Positions 54,870 through 64,000 of a stretch of DNA of 64,000 nucleotides are shown piece by piece (the first letter of the stretch is position 1; every line of letters begins with the position of its first letter). The DNA comes from Spirometra erinaceieuropaei (taxonomy: Eukaryota > Platyhelminthes > Cestoda > Diphyllobothriidea > Diphyllobothriidae), in assembly GCA_902702965.1 (NCBI GenBank), contig CACRXP010000705.1:155020-219019 (forward strand), in the 5' to 3' direction. Position numbers and translations under genes: made by a program. The notes beneath the pieces are model-generated. The model was not told where the DNA came from, ran no database searches, and saw nothing but the letters and a program-made list of their open reading frames with translations.

Positions 54870-55760
54870 AAGTCTTAGGCCTACAGTTGACGAAAAAATG
54901 ACGTCCTTTGACCGTAACTATTATCGCGCACGCGATACCCCCCTACTATTGCCCTTCTCCGAGAAAACGGAAAAAACTCCGCTGTGAACTTCCTCCGCAG
55001 TGTTCAAACAACACATACACTAGCACCTGTCGATTGGTCAGCCCGAAGGCCAATATGGTTTACGTTCCAACCCGACCAACAGCGTTAGCGCATGACGCGC
55101 TATGTCACCTCATGCCTCTTCATATGCTGGTTTCTCAATCATTTATGAGGTTCTTTTGATGCATTTAAACGAATTTTAGCGTATGCGTGTTTTTTAATTT
55201 TCGCGCTTGGTATCTCTTGCCGTTTGACACCTTTTAAAGGCCTTACCCTTTTAACAGCTCCTGCCAACATTGCCATAAGACAGGTAGACGTTTGAAGAGT
55301 TTTCTTAAGTTTTCCGACATTGGATTCACGCTTCTAGAGCTTTTTGAATGGACGGCCCCAAAGACGGCAGGTCAGTCGTCAACAGTCCTCAGAGGTAAGA
55401 GTGTTGAGTAGAGTCCCAAAAGCAGCGGCATTCCTCGTTTTCATAAATGACCTTGACATGTGGTCGGCATGGCTGCCAGCCATCCTCGTCACTCTGGGCC
55501 CCTGTTGGGTGTTATTGTATCTGTTCTTGGTAAAAAATCCTGGTGACGTGTTTAAAACGGTTGTAATGGCACGTCTAGGTGCGGTACCGACCGTGTCAGC
55601 CACCTGCGCCTTCCCCACCTTCGGTCGTCTTGACTCGGTCTTGACACGGGGTCCATGTGGGGAATGGGGAAGGGCAAGAGAGAGAGTGCGGTAGATGCCG
55701 TGCGTGTCTGCTATCACTATAAGCTGATTCACGCACAACTCACCATTCCTGCAACCCCTT
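54870..55760 (+). repeat. left arm of large inverted repeat (Penelope + LINE chimera)
   Basis: The arm matches the reverse complement of 57885-58920. It contains a Penelope piece homologous to 16610-16430 (-) at 54905-55160 and a spacer (TGCCGTTTGACACCTTTT). Next is a LINE RT scrap (AAAFLVFINDLDM, about 55420-55460). A GC-rich tail follows (GGCACGTCTAGGTGCGGTAC, GTCTTGACTCGGTCTTGACA). Confidence 0.7.
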
Positions 55761-56227
55761 GCAATAATGCAGACTGTGCTTGTGCATTTGGAAAAAGGTC
55801 ATCTCGAAGGTCCAATGTGCGCTTGGGCCACATAAACAGGCGAATGAATAAATATACATTTGAGCGAGAACTCGTAAAAAACAATGTATGGGTGACAGCT
55901 GCAAGGACGTTGCTTCCCACAACTAGAGTTAGCTGTATTCTCTAATGTTCACTAGGTTGATCCCCTTAAAATGGAGCCCTGTCAGTAAGCTTTTTTTATT
56001 TTCTACTGAAGACCATTTATGCTTATTCTCAATAGTATCACCCGAGTTGATCCGTTTTCCGCTTTTGTCAAGCATCGCACCATACAAAGGCCACATTAAA
56101 CGGTACGTCCATAATACGGGCAGGAGTTGAGACCGAGAAAATGGATTTACTGCGTATGAATAGCATGTGCGAGTTGAGCGTTTCTAATGAAGACGAGGAT
56201 GTGATCGCTGTGACAATAAATTCATTG

Positions 56228-56269
56228 GCCTGGCGTTTCGGATTCTCACTCAAATCCACCATCAGAGAC
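56228..56269 (-). ncRNA. degenerate minimal hammerhead ribozyme
   Basis: GUCU, CUGAUGG (last core A lost), stem II GGAUUU/GAAUCC, GAAA, CGCC in place of CGUC, AGGC. Stems I and II still pair, but two essential positions are changed, so cleavage is not expected. The flank AATGAATTTATTG resembles the other terminal repeats. Confidence 0.65.
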
Positions 56270-56579
56270 ATTCGCGATATTTCTAATGTTGACACACGCA
56301 AGTCGTTGACACCCATATATAATTCCATTTCATCTAGGGTGCATCAGCTAACGGAATCGTGCAAAAACTCACTGAAACTGCGAGAACTCCTGAAAAATAT
56401 TGGTTGCCAGTTCCATACCGCAGGTTTGGAGTTAAGTCACATATTTGCTGGTAACTGAATAATCCTTCATTTGACTGTGCGTACGTTTTATGAAACGCCC
56501 CATCCGTGTAAGGAGATGGTTTGCGGTTGTCCGTGTGTGTTTTTGTGGTTGTTTTCTCTCGTTCGACCACTATTTGGTT

Positions 56580-57030
56580 TCAAAACCTGGAAGCTTGAAG
56601 ACACCGGCAAAATGAAGTGCCAGGCTGCTATGCCGGTATCAACTAATCATGGCCCTCGCGGCCTGCTATACGCCGGAAGTTCCCTGACACCTGGTACCCC
56701 GCCAATAAATGCGCTTGCGCTCTCGCTAGGTAAACAGGTTGTGGGCATGACCTCCCAGTCATCCCTGTTGAAGTAGTGTGGTCGCTGCGGACGAAAAATC
56801 CCGATCAAGTGGGTTTGCAAACCAGGCGTTGTGATGGCACGTCTAGGTGTGGTTCGGCCGTGCCAGCCGTATGCGACTTCCCCCAACTTCGGTCGTCTTG
56901 ACTCGGTCTTGACACCGGGTCCAGGTGGGGAAAGCAGAAGAGGGGGAGAGTGCGGATGATGCTACGAAAGTTTACTCTCACTATAAATCTGCTCACGCGC
57001 AGGTCACCCTGCCAATTGCACCCTGATGCA
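56580..57030 (+). repeat. third copy of the GC-rich tail of the inverted repeat
   Basis: GAAGTTCCCTGACACCTGGT, CAGTCATCC and GGCACGTCTAGGTGTGGTTC through GTCTTGACTCGGTCTTGACA match 58240-57900 on the minus strand and 55560-55750 on the plus. It lies between the two arms. Confidence 0.65.
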
Positions 57031-57884
57031 CCCTGGTATGTATCGCACGGTGGACAACGTCAAAAGTGACGGCAAACCGTCATAGATCGATGCATATTTA
57101 TTTTTTTATACGCATATTGAAAGATTATTCCAGCAAAATACTCTACGCCATAGTACTTGTGCAAATGAATTATATATCTCAATAGAAAAAAGACAAACGT
57201 CAGAACAAGGGCTTATTCCATTGAGATGTTAAACGCATCAGTTGGAGTGACCACGCATTTCCGATCATCTGCAATTCCCTTTTAAGTGGTTACTGAGAAA
57301 ATGCAAAGCAACGGAGAAAACCTCAGGGTTTTGAGCTAAGGTATTTGATGGAAACCGTCGTACAGTGTACTGCGCGGTTTTTTAAATGCGAAGGTCACAA
57401 ATATAAAAACAGTAGCGCAGATCGGGCAATAACTAAAAGTCCTGCGGCGAAACCAACTAAGCGTCTCATTTCAATGAGAAATTTAAAAACACAACACACA
57501 TTTTTACATGCTGTAACAATCAAGTCTTGGAGCAATGTTTCTTGTTGGATAAAATATTTGTTTGAAAGTAGCGATGCCAGTCAATGTTTAATAATAACGA
57601 TACCAGTGCTGGGTAAACGTTATCTGATACTGGAACCTCTAAAGCAATACTTCAAAAACAGCTCATAACCAGTTCCCGTGCAATGAAACGATGCAAACAT
57701 ACAGTTTTTTAGTGTACGATAGTAAAGCTCTGGTGCGTCTTAAACAAAATAATTGGATAATGCGCACATAACAGATAATGGTTTAAGAATGTGGGCACCC
57801 TTCAATGAAATTAAGTCGAAACAGGCACTATGCTACACAAATCGTTAATAAAACGCACTGACAGTTCGGCCGTCGTTATCAACG

Positions 57885-58920
57885 ATGTTGTGCGTGAATT
57901 AGCTTATAGAGACGGCAGACATGCACGGCATCTACCGCACTCTCTCTCCCCCTTTCCCATTCCCCACATGAACCCCGTGTCAAGACCGAGTCAAGACGAC
58001 CGAATGTGAGGAAGGCGCAGGTGGCTGGCACGGTCGGTACCGCACCTAGACGTGCCATTACAACCCCTGGTCCGTAACATACACTTCACCAGAATTTTTC
58101 ACCAACAGCAGCTACAATAACACACCACAGGGGCCAGAGCGACGAGGATGACTGGAAGCCATGCGGACCAAAACATTCCCTATCGGGAACGTAAGCACAA
58201 TTACCGACAGGGGAGCAGGTGTCAGGGAACTGCCGCATTGTGTATAACCTTTCATAATTCTAAATCGTCAGCAACAAGAGTGTCATCACAGTCTAGGTCC
58301 TCGACACACTCATTTATAATAACGAGGAATGCCGTGGGAGCTAGGACTCAGCTCTTTTGGACTACACTCAACAATCTTACATCTGAGGACTGTTGACGCC
58401 TGAGCTGCACTCTTTGGAGCCGTCAAAAGCTCTAGAAGCGCGAATACAATGTCACAACACTTAAAAAAACTCTTTTACCGTCTAACTGTCTTGAGCAAAG
58501 GTGGTAGGTGCGGTTGAAAGGGTGACGGCTTAAAAAGGTGTCAAACGGCAAGAGAAACAAATCGCGATAATTAAAAAACACGCATACGCCAAAATTTGTT
58601 TTTATGCATCAAAAAACCCCACGAATGATTGAGAAACCGATTGAGAAACCAGCACATGACGAGGCATGGAGAGACCTAGCACATCATGCGTTAACGCTGT
58701 TGGCCGGGTTGGAACGTAAACCGCATTGGCCTACGGACTGACTAATTGACAGTTTCTAGTGTATGTTTTGTTATAGCTCTGCGGAGGAAGTCCACGACGG
58801 AGGTTTTGCTTTTTTTCTGGGAGGAGGGCAATAACAGGGAGGTATCGGGTCGGTGATAATAGTTATGGGCACAGGACACCATTGTGCCCATCCCTGTATA
58901 CCATTGTCATAGTCCTCGTT
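57885..58920 (-). repeat. right arm of large inverted repeat
   Basis: On the minus strand it has the same order as the left arm: the Penelope piece with DTSLLLPSSQKK and FLRRAITKHTL (58860-58750), spacer, LINE RT scrap (TAFLVIINE and VADDLEL, an altered F-A-D-D), then the GC-rich tail. The LINE scrap is longer than in the left arm, so the left arm has a deletion of about 150 bases. Confidence 0.7.
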
Positions 58921-59640
58921 TAGTTATCTTGAGAAATTGTGTTTTGTATGTATGCAGGTACGCGCGCCAGCTTTTAACTGTGGAATGCGTTAACAGTAGT
59001 CAGGGGAACCAGAAGGTTTACTGACTTGACGTCATGGATTCGCAATCCAACCCGTCCGCGAACGTCTCTGATGATGGGCTCGAGTAAGAATGCGAGACTT
59101 CAAGTGGGCAATCTTTGACTTCCTGTAATCGCAGTTGCTGCAGTGTACAGTAAATGTGCTAACGCATTAAATGCTTGCATAAATTCTGAAATGGGCGTTT
59201 GAGCCTAGGAGATTACATACAGTAGACAGGATAACGCATGAAATATTAACCGAATTTCCGAAATGCATTTTCGTAATCGAATGATTACTAAGTGACGTTG
59301 AAAAATTAATCATAATGCAGCAAAAGTCCATAATAATTATCTACCCAGGGATGCTGGCTTTCGAGCGAACAATTTTCCGGTCGCATCTGAAGACGCCGCT
59401 GTATAAAAAGTGACCATTGAATAATCATGAATGTTTCACATTAATGTTCGATGCCCTTACAAATTTGGTTTTATTTCATAGAAAATGTGCATGCAAATTT
59501 CATTCTTTTACTCCTTTACGAAGTTGGAGTAGGTCAGATTATTCAAGGTCTATAGGCTCAGACCGAGAATTTTATACCATGCATATTTGGGCCAAATTAA
59601 ATCAGCCACAGTGGCTAAATGCGTAATATTCATGACCTGG
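58921..59640 (+). repeat. Penelope-linked terminal repeat and module, unit 1
   Basis: It parallels 16640-17200. From about 59088 it is repeated in tandem at 59650. As at 16 kb, a minus-strand Penelope piece ends just to its left. Confidence 0.65.
59064..59108 (+). ncRNA. hammerhead-like motif, degenerate second family
   Basis: GUCU and CUGAUGA are intact. GGGCUC-GAGUAA-GAAUGC stands for stem II with poor pairing, GAGA replaces GAAA, and CUUC replaces CGUC. Probably inactive. Confidence 0.45.
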
Positions 59641-60190
59641 CTTGAGTGAGAATGCGAGAAGTCAAGTGAGCAAACTTTTTCTCTCTTAATAGCTGCCGCT
59701 ACATTATGCAGTCAATGTGCTAGCGCATTAAATATTTGCAGAAATTCTGAAATGGCCGTTTGATCCCAGGATATTATATACAGTAGACGGGCTAACGCAC
59801 GAAATGCTGAAGGAATTTCTGAAATGCATTTTCGTAATCGAATGATTACTAAGTAACGTTGCAAAATTCATCATGATGCAGCAAATGTCCATAATTAATC
59901 AGATACCTAGGGATGCTGGCTTTCGGGCGAACGATTTTCCGGCCGTATTTAAAGACGCCGCTGTGAAAAAAAGTGACTATTGTGGAAGCACCAATGTTTC
60001 CCATTGATTTTCGATGCCCTTTCAAATTCTTTTATAGTTCATGGAAGACGTACATCAAAATATACATTCTTTTACTCCTTTACGAAGTTGGAGTAGGACA
60101 GATTATTCAAGGTCTATAGGCTCAGACCGAGAATTTTATGTATGAATATTTGTGCAAAATCCATCAGCCGCAGCGGGTAACCGCGTACTA
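59641..60190 (+). repeat. tandem unit 2 of the 59 kb repeat
   Basis: It repeats 59080-59640 with a period near 562 (GAGTGAGAATGCGAGAAGTC, GCGCATTAAATATTTGCAG, ACTCCTTTACGAAGTTGGAG, AGGCTCAGACCGAGAATTTT). The 5' half of the hammerhead-like motif is missing. Confidence 0.75.
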
Positions 60191-61380
60191 TTCATTACCT
60201 GGTGACCTGCAGCTAGTAGTATACTTTACGGTAAGGTGATACATTTTGGCTAGTACCTGTGATGTTAGAATGTTGTCACTCTACCCTTAAATATTCATTC
60301 ATGAATAGTTTTGATCCCGATCTGCCGGTACATTTGCCCACATGCCTCTGAAAACTGCACGTCGTATTTCTACCGTGATCGGCATAATTTCTTCACATAA
60401 GCAAACAAATGAGTGTGTTTATGTGTGTCGTTTGTGAAACATATTTCAATTTCGTAAGACATTGAAAGTCATTGCTGAAAATTCGTACTACTGAGGTAGC
60501 GATTTCCGCAACATGTGGGTTTTAAGTGCGACTGGAAAGACGTTCGCTGTCATCGCGAAATAACTGATATATTGTGGGAATATGCTGCAAATTAAAGAAT
60601 TCTGTAAGCCGACATATGTAGTTTCTTTCGAATCGAAACCGGATTTCGGAATTTCGGCTAACATTTAATCCGATTACACATCTTCATTGTTTCAAACGTA
60701 TACAGGTAGGAGGGTGGGTAGAGTATTGAACAGATATACTACTAATCATAATGCGATTGACATATTACGTACACAAAATCACTAACAAGGCCATCATAGT
60801 AAACCGTGCAATTGATAGTCGGATGTTTTGCCTCGTTACTACTAGGCAGTCTGTTATGAAATTATGTCCCGAGTACGTTTAGTAGTATTCAAAAGCCCAA
60901 TATAGTAATTTACAATTACGTGACGTACTCACAAGTGTGTAGGTTATCGTGTACTCATGCAGGAAGTCAATATAATGCCCAACAGGTATTTTGAGTGGAA
61001 TTCAATTTAAAAACGGCTTTGACATATCGATAGCCAATGCGGAAAGCGGCAATCGGCGCCTTATCCAACGCACAGTACTACCACTGCAATGGAGGTCTAA
61101 GTGAAACGGGAATGAGTAGCAGGAAAACAAGATTAAAAGGTGACAGAAGCGAAAGCGAAAAAGGAAAAACTGGACGGCTTGTCGAGGAGATGCCTTATCA
61201 TATTAGCAGTGTCAATATCAATGAGATGTGGCAGTAGTACTGCTGCATGGCTCATTGCTCTCGAAAATTGCAGTTGTCCAGATCATCCAGACTACGCAAA
61301 AACGATCAGTAGCAATATTTCGTCATCATACTCATCGAAACCATCGCCTGCGGGTAAGTAGAATAAATTATAAATGAATA
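60191..61380. other. no feature recognised
   Basis: Short frames only. The frame at 61037-61237 is basic and lysine-rich but shows no motif. Confidence 0.35.
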
Positions 61381-61389
61381 ATTTTATTA

Positions 61390-61682
61390 ATCGACCCTTG
61401 GGAATCCCGTCAAAGCAACTCTGATGTCAAAAACGCCAGCGAGAATCAAATTCCGTGTACTGCATGATTCCTTTGTCGACCTTTAGTCGGGCAAACCTCA
61501 ATGAACAACAAAATAGCATTAACGAAAACGACTGGGAAAAATGGAATGGCCATTTCTAAGTTAATCAGCCTTAGTCAGCCAGTCATACTTAACCCCGTGG
61601 TATGCAAAACGCAGAACTCGATCCCCTAACTTGTTAGCTAGTCGTCTAAAGTTCTGACTACTGAGCCACGATATCCTTATTC
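61390..61682 (-). repeat. tRNA-derived SINE-like element
   Basis: The minus strand from about 61672 reads GATATCGTGGCTCAGTAGTC with a box A-like TGGCTCAGTAG. About 50 bases on is a box B-like GGGATCGAGTTC. Spacing is that of a tRNA, but the acceptor arms do not pair, so it is a tRNA-derived head and not a tRNA gene. The body that follows on the minus strand is of unknown origin. No second copy was found in the window. Confidence 0.5.
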
Positions 61683-61689
61683 TATTGGT

Positions 61690-62505
61690 TGTTATCGGGT
61701 ATATGAAATTGCAGAGGGACGCCGGTCGATCCAGTTCCTAACCTCACGCCTCACGTTATGCCTTGGGAGCTTACCATACCCGGGGGTTACATACCGTATC
61801 CTTAAGTCATTTTGTTCAGTCTTGATTATGCTCAAGACTTTATTTAGGCTATTCGTGTTAGCAATGAATTAAACGTTTAAACAGTCGATATTTCGCTCTG
61901 TTTTGCCGTATACAATGAATGCATTCGCTCTAGTCTAATGGTTGAGCATTGAGTTTTATATGTTTTAAAGTAACTTATTATGTCCCTATCATGCCGGCGA
62001 CTAAATATCGCATTCTCGCCGAAGGCGTTAACTCTGTTCTATGTGGCATAAGAGTAATCCGTATAAGGGCTACGTGTATTCGTTGATTATCATGTCTTTT
62101 AAGACTCGCGTATTATCTCTGTCAGTCTCGACGTCACAGCTGACTTTCCTGCAAAAATAATTTCCTTTGGTAGAAGACTGGTTTTTCTGTTAGAAAACAC
62201 GACCAAAATAAACACCGGACAGACAGTCACTCAGTTATCTTTTCCGGTTATGTTGTTATACCAGCTATCTGCAATTTTTACAGCTGCTTGCCACAGGGAA
62301 CCTTTTAACGGAAATTCTTAACTTTTACAATCACTGAAAATATAGTACTTAAGTGTTTCTTGTTGTGATTAGAACGTTTGGCATAAATTTGAATGTATAC
62401 GCCATGTTCACTTCTCTTTCCGTTTAGGTGATAATGTTTATAGACATCAAGAAATCCTTCGGCGTCTCTTCGCGCCACCTTATGTCTAGCCGGATACTGT
62501 GGCAA
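61690..62505. other. no feature recognised
   Basis: AT-rich, short frames, no shared repeat noticed. Confidence 0.35.
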
Positions 62506-62509
62506 TTTG

Positions 62510-62830
62510 CTACTCTTTGCCTTTAGTCTGTGCCACGCGGCCTTTCTGTCCGCTCACACTCTCTGTGGATGCGCTGCTACGACGCGCGATGCTTGTAACT
62601 AGCCTCGCAATTACACCAGGCCAATCAACGCTGTCCCCCCCATCTGACTGGCTGGCGGACGGTGAGACAACGTAAGGCGCACACACGCGCTGGGTCTCAT
62701 CAACTCGAAGGTCGGCCATAGACAACTACTTGCTTAGAGCTTGCTCACGGCGACGGCCTATAGCGCCTTTGTGCACACACTTCCGAAACAGTAAAGGCTA
62801 TTCAACTCACTCTATCGTCCCTTATGTTTG
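62510..62830 (-). repeat. dispersed repeat family M, 5' part only
   Basis: On the minus strand it matches the first 320 bases of the copies at 6640 and 34500, ending at GGCACAGACTAAAGGCAAAG. Confidence 0.6.
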
Positions 62831-63239
62831 ATTGTGAATCTTTGTATTGTCGATCACACCACTTCGACATACGTGGTTCAGCCAACCTGTCCGGCTGATT
62901 AGCTATGCTAGCATTCCGTAATTTTGCAGATTTTACAGCTGCATTCCGCACGGCACACTTTTTTAATGGAACATTGGACCAGTGCCTTTCAAAGAAAATA
63001 CAATTCTTAAGTGTTTGTTGTTGTGATCAGCATGTTGAGCTCTTTTATATATATGATTCATAATCATAGAAGTATCGAGTACATCACGTTGTCCCATAAT
63101 GCTCATTAAGTTGATACAGTCATGGAATTCATCGTATACCGGTTGGAATTCGTGACATGGCAAATTACCCAACGACATGTTGGATGCCGGAGGTGACTTG
63201 ATGTCAAACTGACATATAGTGAATGACGCGCGCCAATGC

Positions 63240-63460
63240 TTGTGAATTACGATAATTTTCGAAACGCGTACATATACTTTAGGATGTGGGCTGTGCTTGA
63301 ATTCCGGACTGCAGGGCCAAAATCCACATATGTTCCGGGAACAAATTACACTTATGTCAGTAATGGCGATGAAATGGCAATTGCCATTGTGACATTAGCA
63401 GAACAAAAAAACAGCTATCTAAGAGTTCTACTGCACAGTGTCAGATGGATGTATGGCTGA
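63240..63460 (+). pseudogene. exon-like open segment of unknown gene
   Basis: After a GGACTGCAG acceptor at 63306-63314, a phase 1 frame reads PKSTYVPGTNYTYVSNGDEM and AIAIVTLAEQKN. Like exons e1 of the family at 28 kb, it begins with a Pro codon after a split codon. The donor is unclear. The text faintly recalls macroglobulin-type domains, but this is too weak to name. Confidence 0.3.
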
Positions 63461-63469
63461 GTCAGGCTC

Positions 63470-63990
63470 ATGGGTGTACCATCGGCGATTCGATGCCAAA
63501 AAACCCTGGATGACGGCGCTTAATTTAGAACAGATCGATGGATATTTCTGTCGAGTAAATAGGTAGGACTGGGTGCGATTGAACGTGTGAGCATAATACG
63601 ACGGACTGTGTGCATTTATTACGTCAATGACAGGAGGCATGAGACGCACTTCAACGATACGCACTGACGATTGCATTAACATGCAACTCTAAGAATGATG
63701 AACCCTACATATAGTGAATTATAAGTTGAATCTGAATATATAAATGGGTTAGTTATGAATGCAAACATATCATTAAGCATATTTAGTTGGCAGTGTTATG
63801 TGAATTTGGCTTCGAAATTGTACAAGATCGCCTACGTTTCATATTTATTTACTCACTCAGTGCCGGATTCTATTGTTGGGCATCCGGGATTTTTAGAATT
63901 TATCTTAATAACACCCAGTGTTTCTGACAATTCATTCCTAGTAACCTTTACTTTAACTGATCGGTTACACACATCCATTAACACTTATAT
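63470..63990 (-). repeat. dispersed repeat family R1
   Basis: It is homologous in inverse orientation to 1445-2060. Its plus strand carries SVPDSIVGHPGFLEFILI and NTYIMET, aligned with the minus-strand blocks at 12164-11904 and 1645-1451. It runs to the window edge. Confidence 0.55.
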
Positions 63991-64000
63991 CATGGAAACT

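Noticed and set aside
61610..61680. functional tRNA gene
   Set aside because: The internal promoter boxes look right, but acceptor arms do not pair and the anticodon stem is poor.

Overview
This 64 kb window looks like repeat-dense, intron-rich eukaryotic DNA, most likely from a flatworm. The mix of Penelope-like, Pao/BEL, Gypsy, CR1-like and RTE-like retroelements, and the wording of their proteins, resembles what I remember from large pseudophyllidean tapeworm genomes (Spirometra/Dibothriocephalus type). That assignment rests on recollection of families, not on a search. I see no bacterial operon, no rRNA, no convincing intact tRNA and no CRISPR array. Nearly all recognisable coding sequence is decayed mobile-element sequence, plus exons of one unidentified multi-exon gene family.

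Layout. 0-9 kb and 24.8-28.7 kb hold copies of an unidentified gene-like unit. Copy A runs + at about 3.0-4.3 kb, copy C runs - at about 8.05-4.67 kb, and copy B runs - at about 28.64-25.2 kb. Their exons have matching splice sites, compatible reading phases and in-frame length differences. A Penelope tail with a hammerhead lies at 1.0-1.4 kb. 9.7-11.4 kb (-) and 19.6-21.7 kb (+) share an RTE-like C-terminus and a further kilobase or so of repeat. 12.2-15.3 kb is AT-rich with nothing recognised. 15.3-17.2 kb is a Penelope RT between direct repeats. 21.8-24.6 kb has a Penelope 3' end with a well-preserved hammerhead, a 573-bp tandem duplication, a GIY-YIG fragment and a degenerate telomere-like tract. 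29.9-30.8 kb is an open Penelope C-terminal frame. 31.4-33.7 kb is a Gypsy relic with a duplicated RT block. 37.6-41.5 kb is a decayed Pao/BEL pol in domain order, joined to an RTE tail. 42.2-46.7 kb is a cluster of Penelope pieces in both orientations with three hammerhead motifs. 48.96-52.04 kb (-) is a nearly complete CR1-like LINE. 54.9-60.2 kb holds a large inverted repeat and a tandem duplication. 61.4-61.7 kb holds a tRNA-derived SINE-like head. 62.5-64 kb holds further copies of the dispersed families.

Main observations. First, there is a set of 42-nt hammerhead motifs without a stem III, with compensatory changes in stem I and in the palindromic 'stem III' tetranucleotide; this fits the dimer-cleaving hammerheads known from Penelope-like elements. 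Second, two kinds of Penelope deletion derivative carry complementary halves of the same ORF. Third, the unidentified gene family has tandemly duplicated exon pairs and may be a real, undescribed, expanding family.
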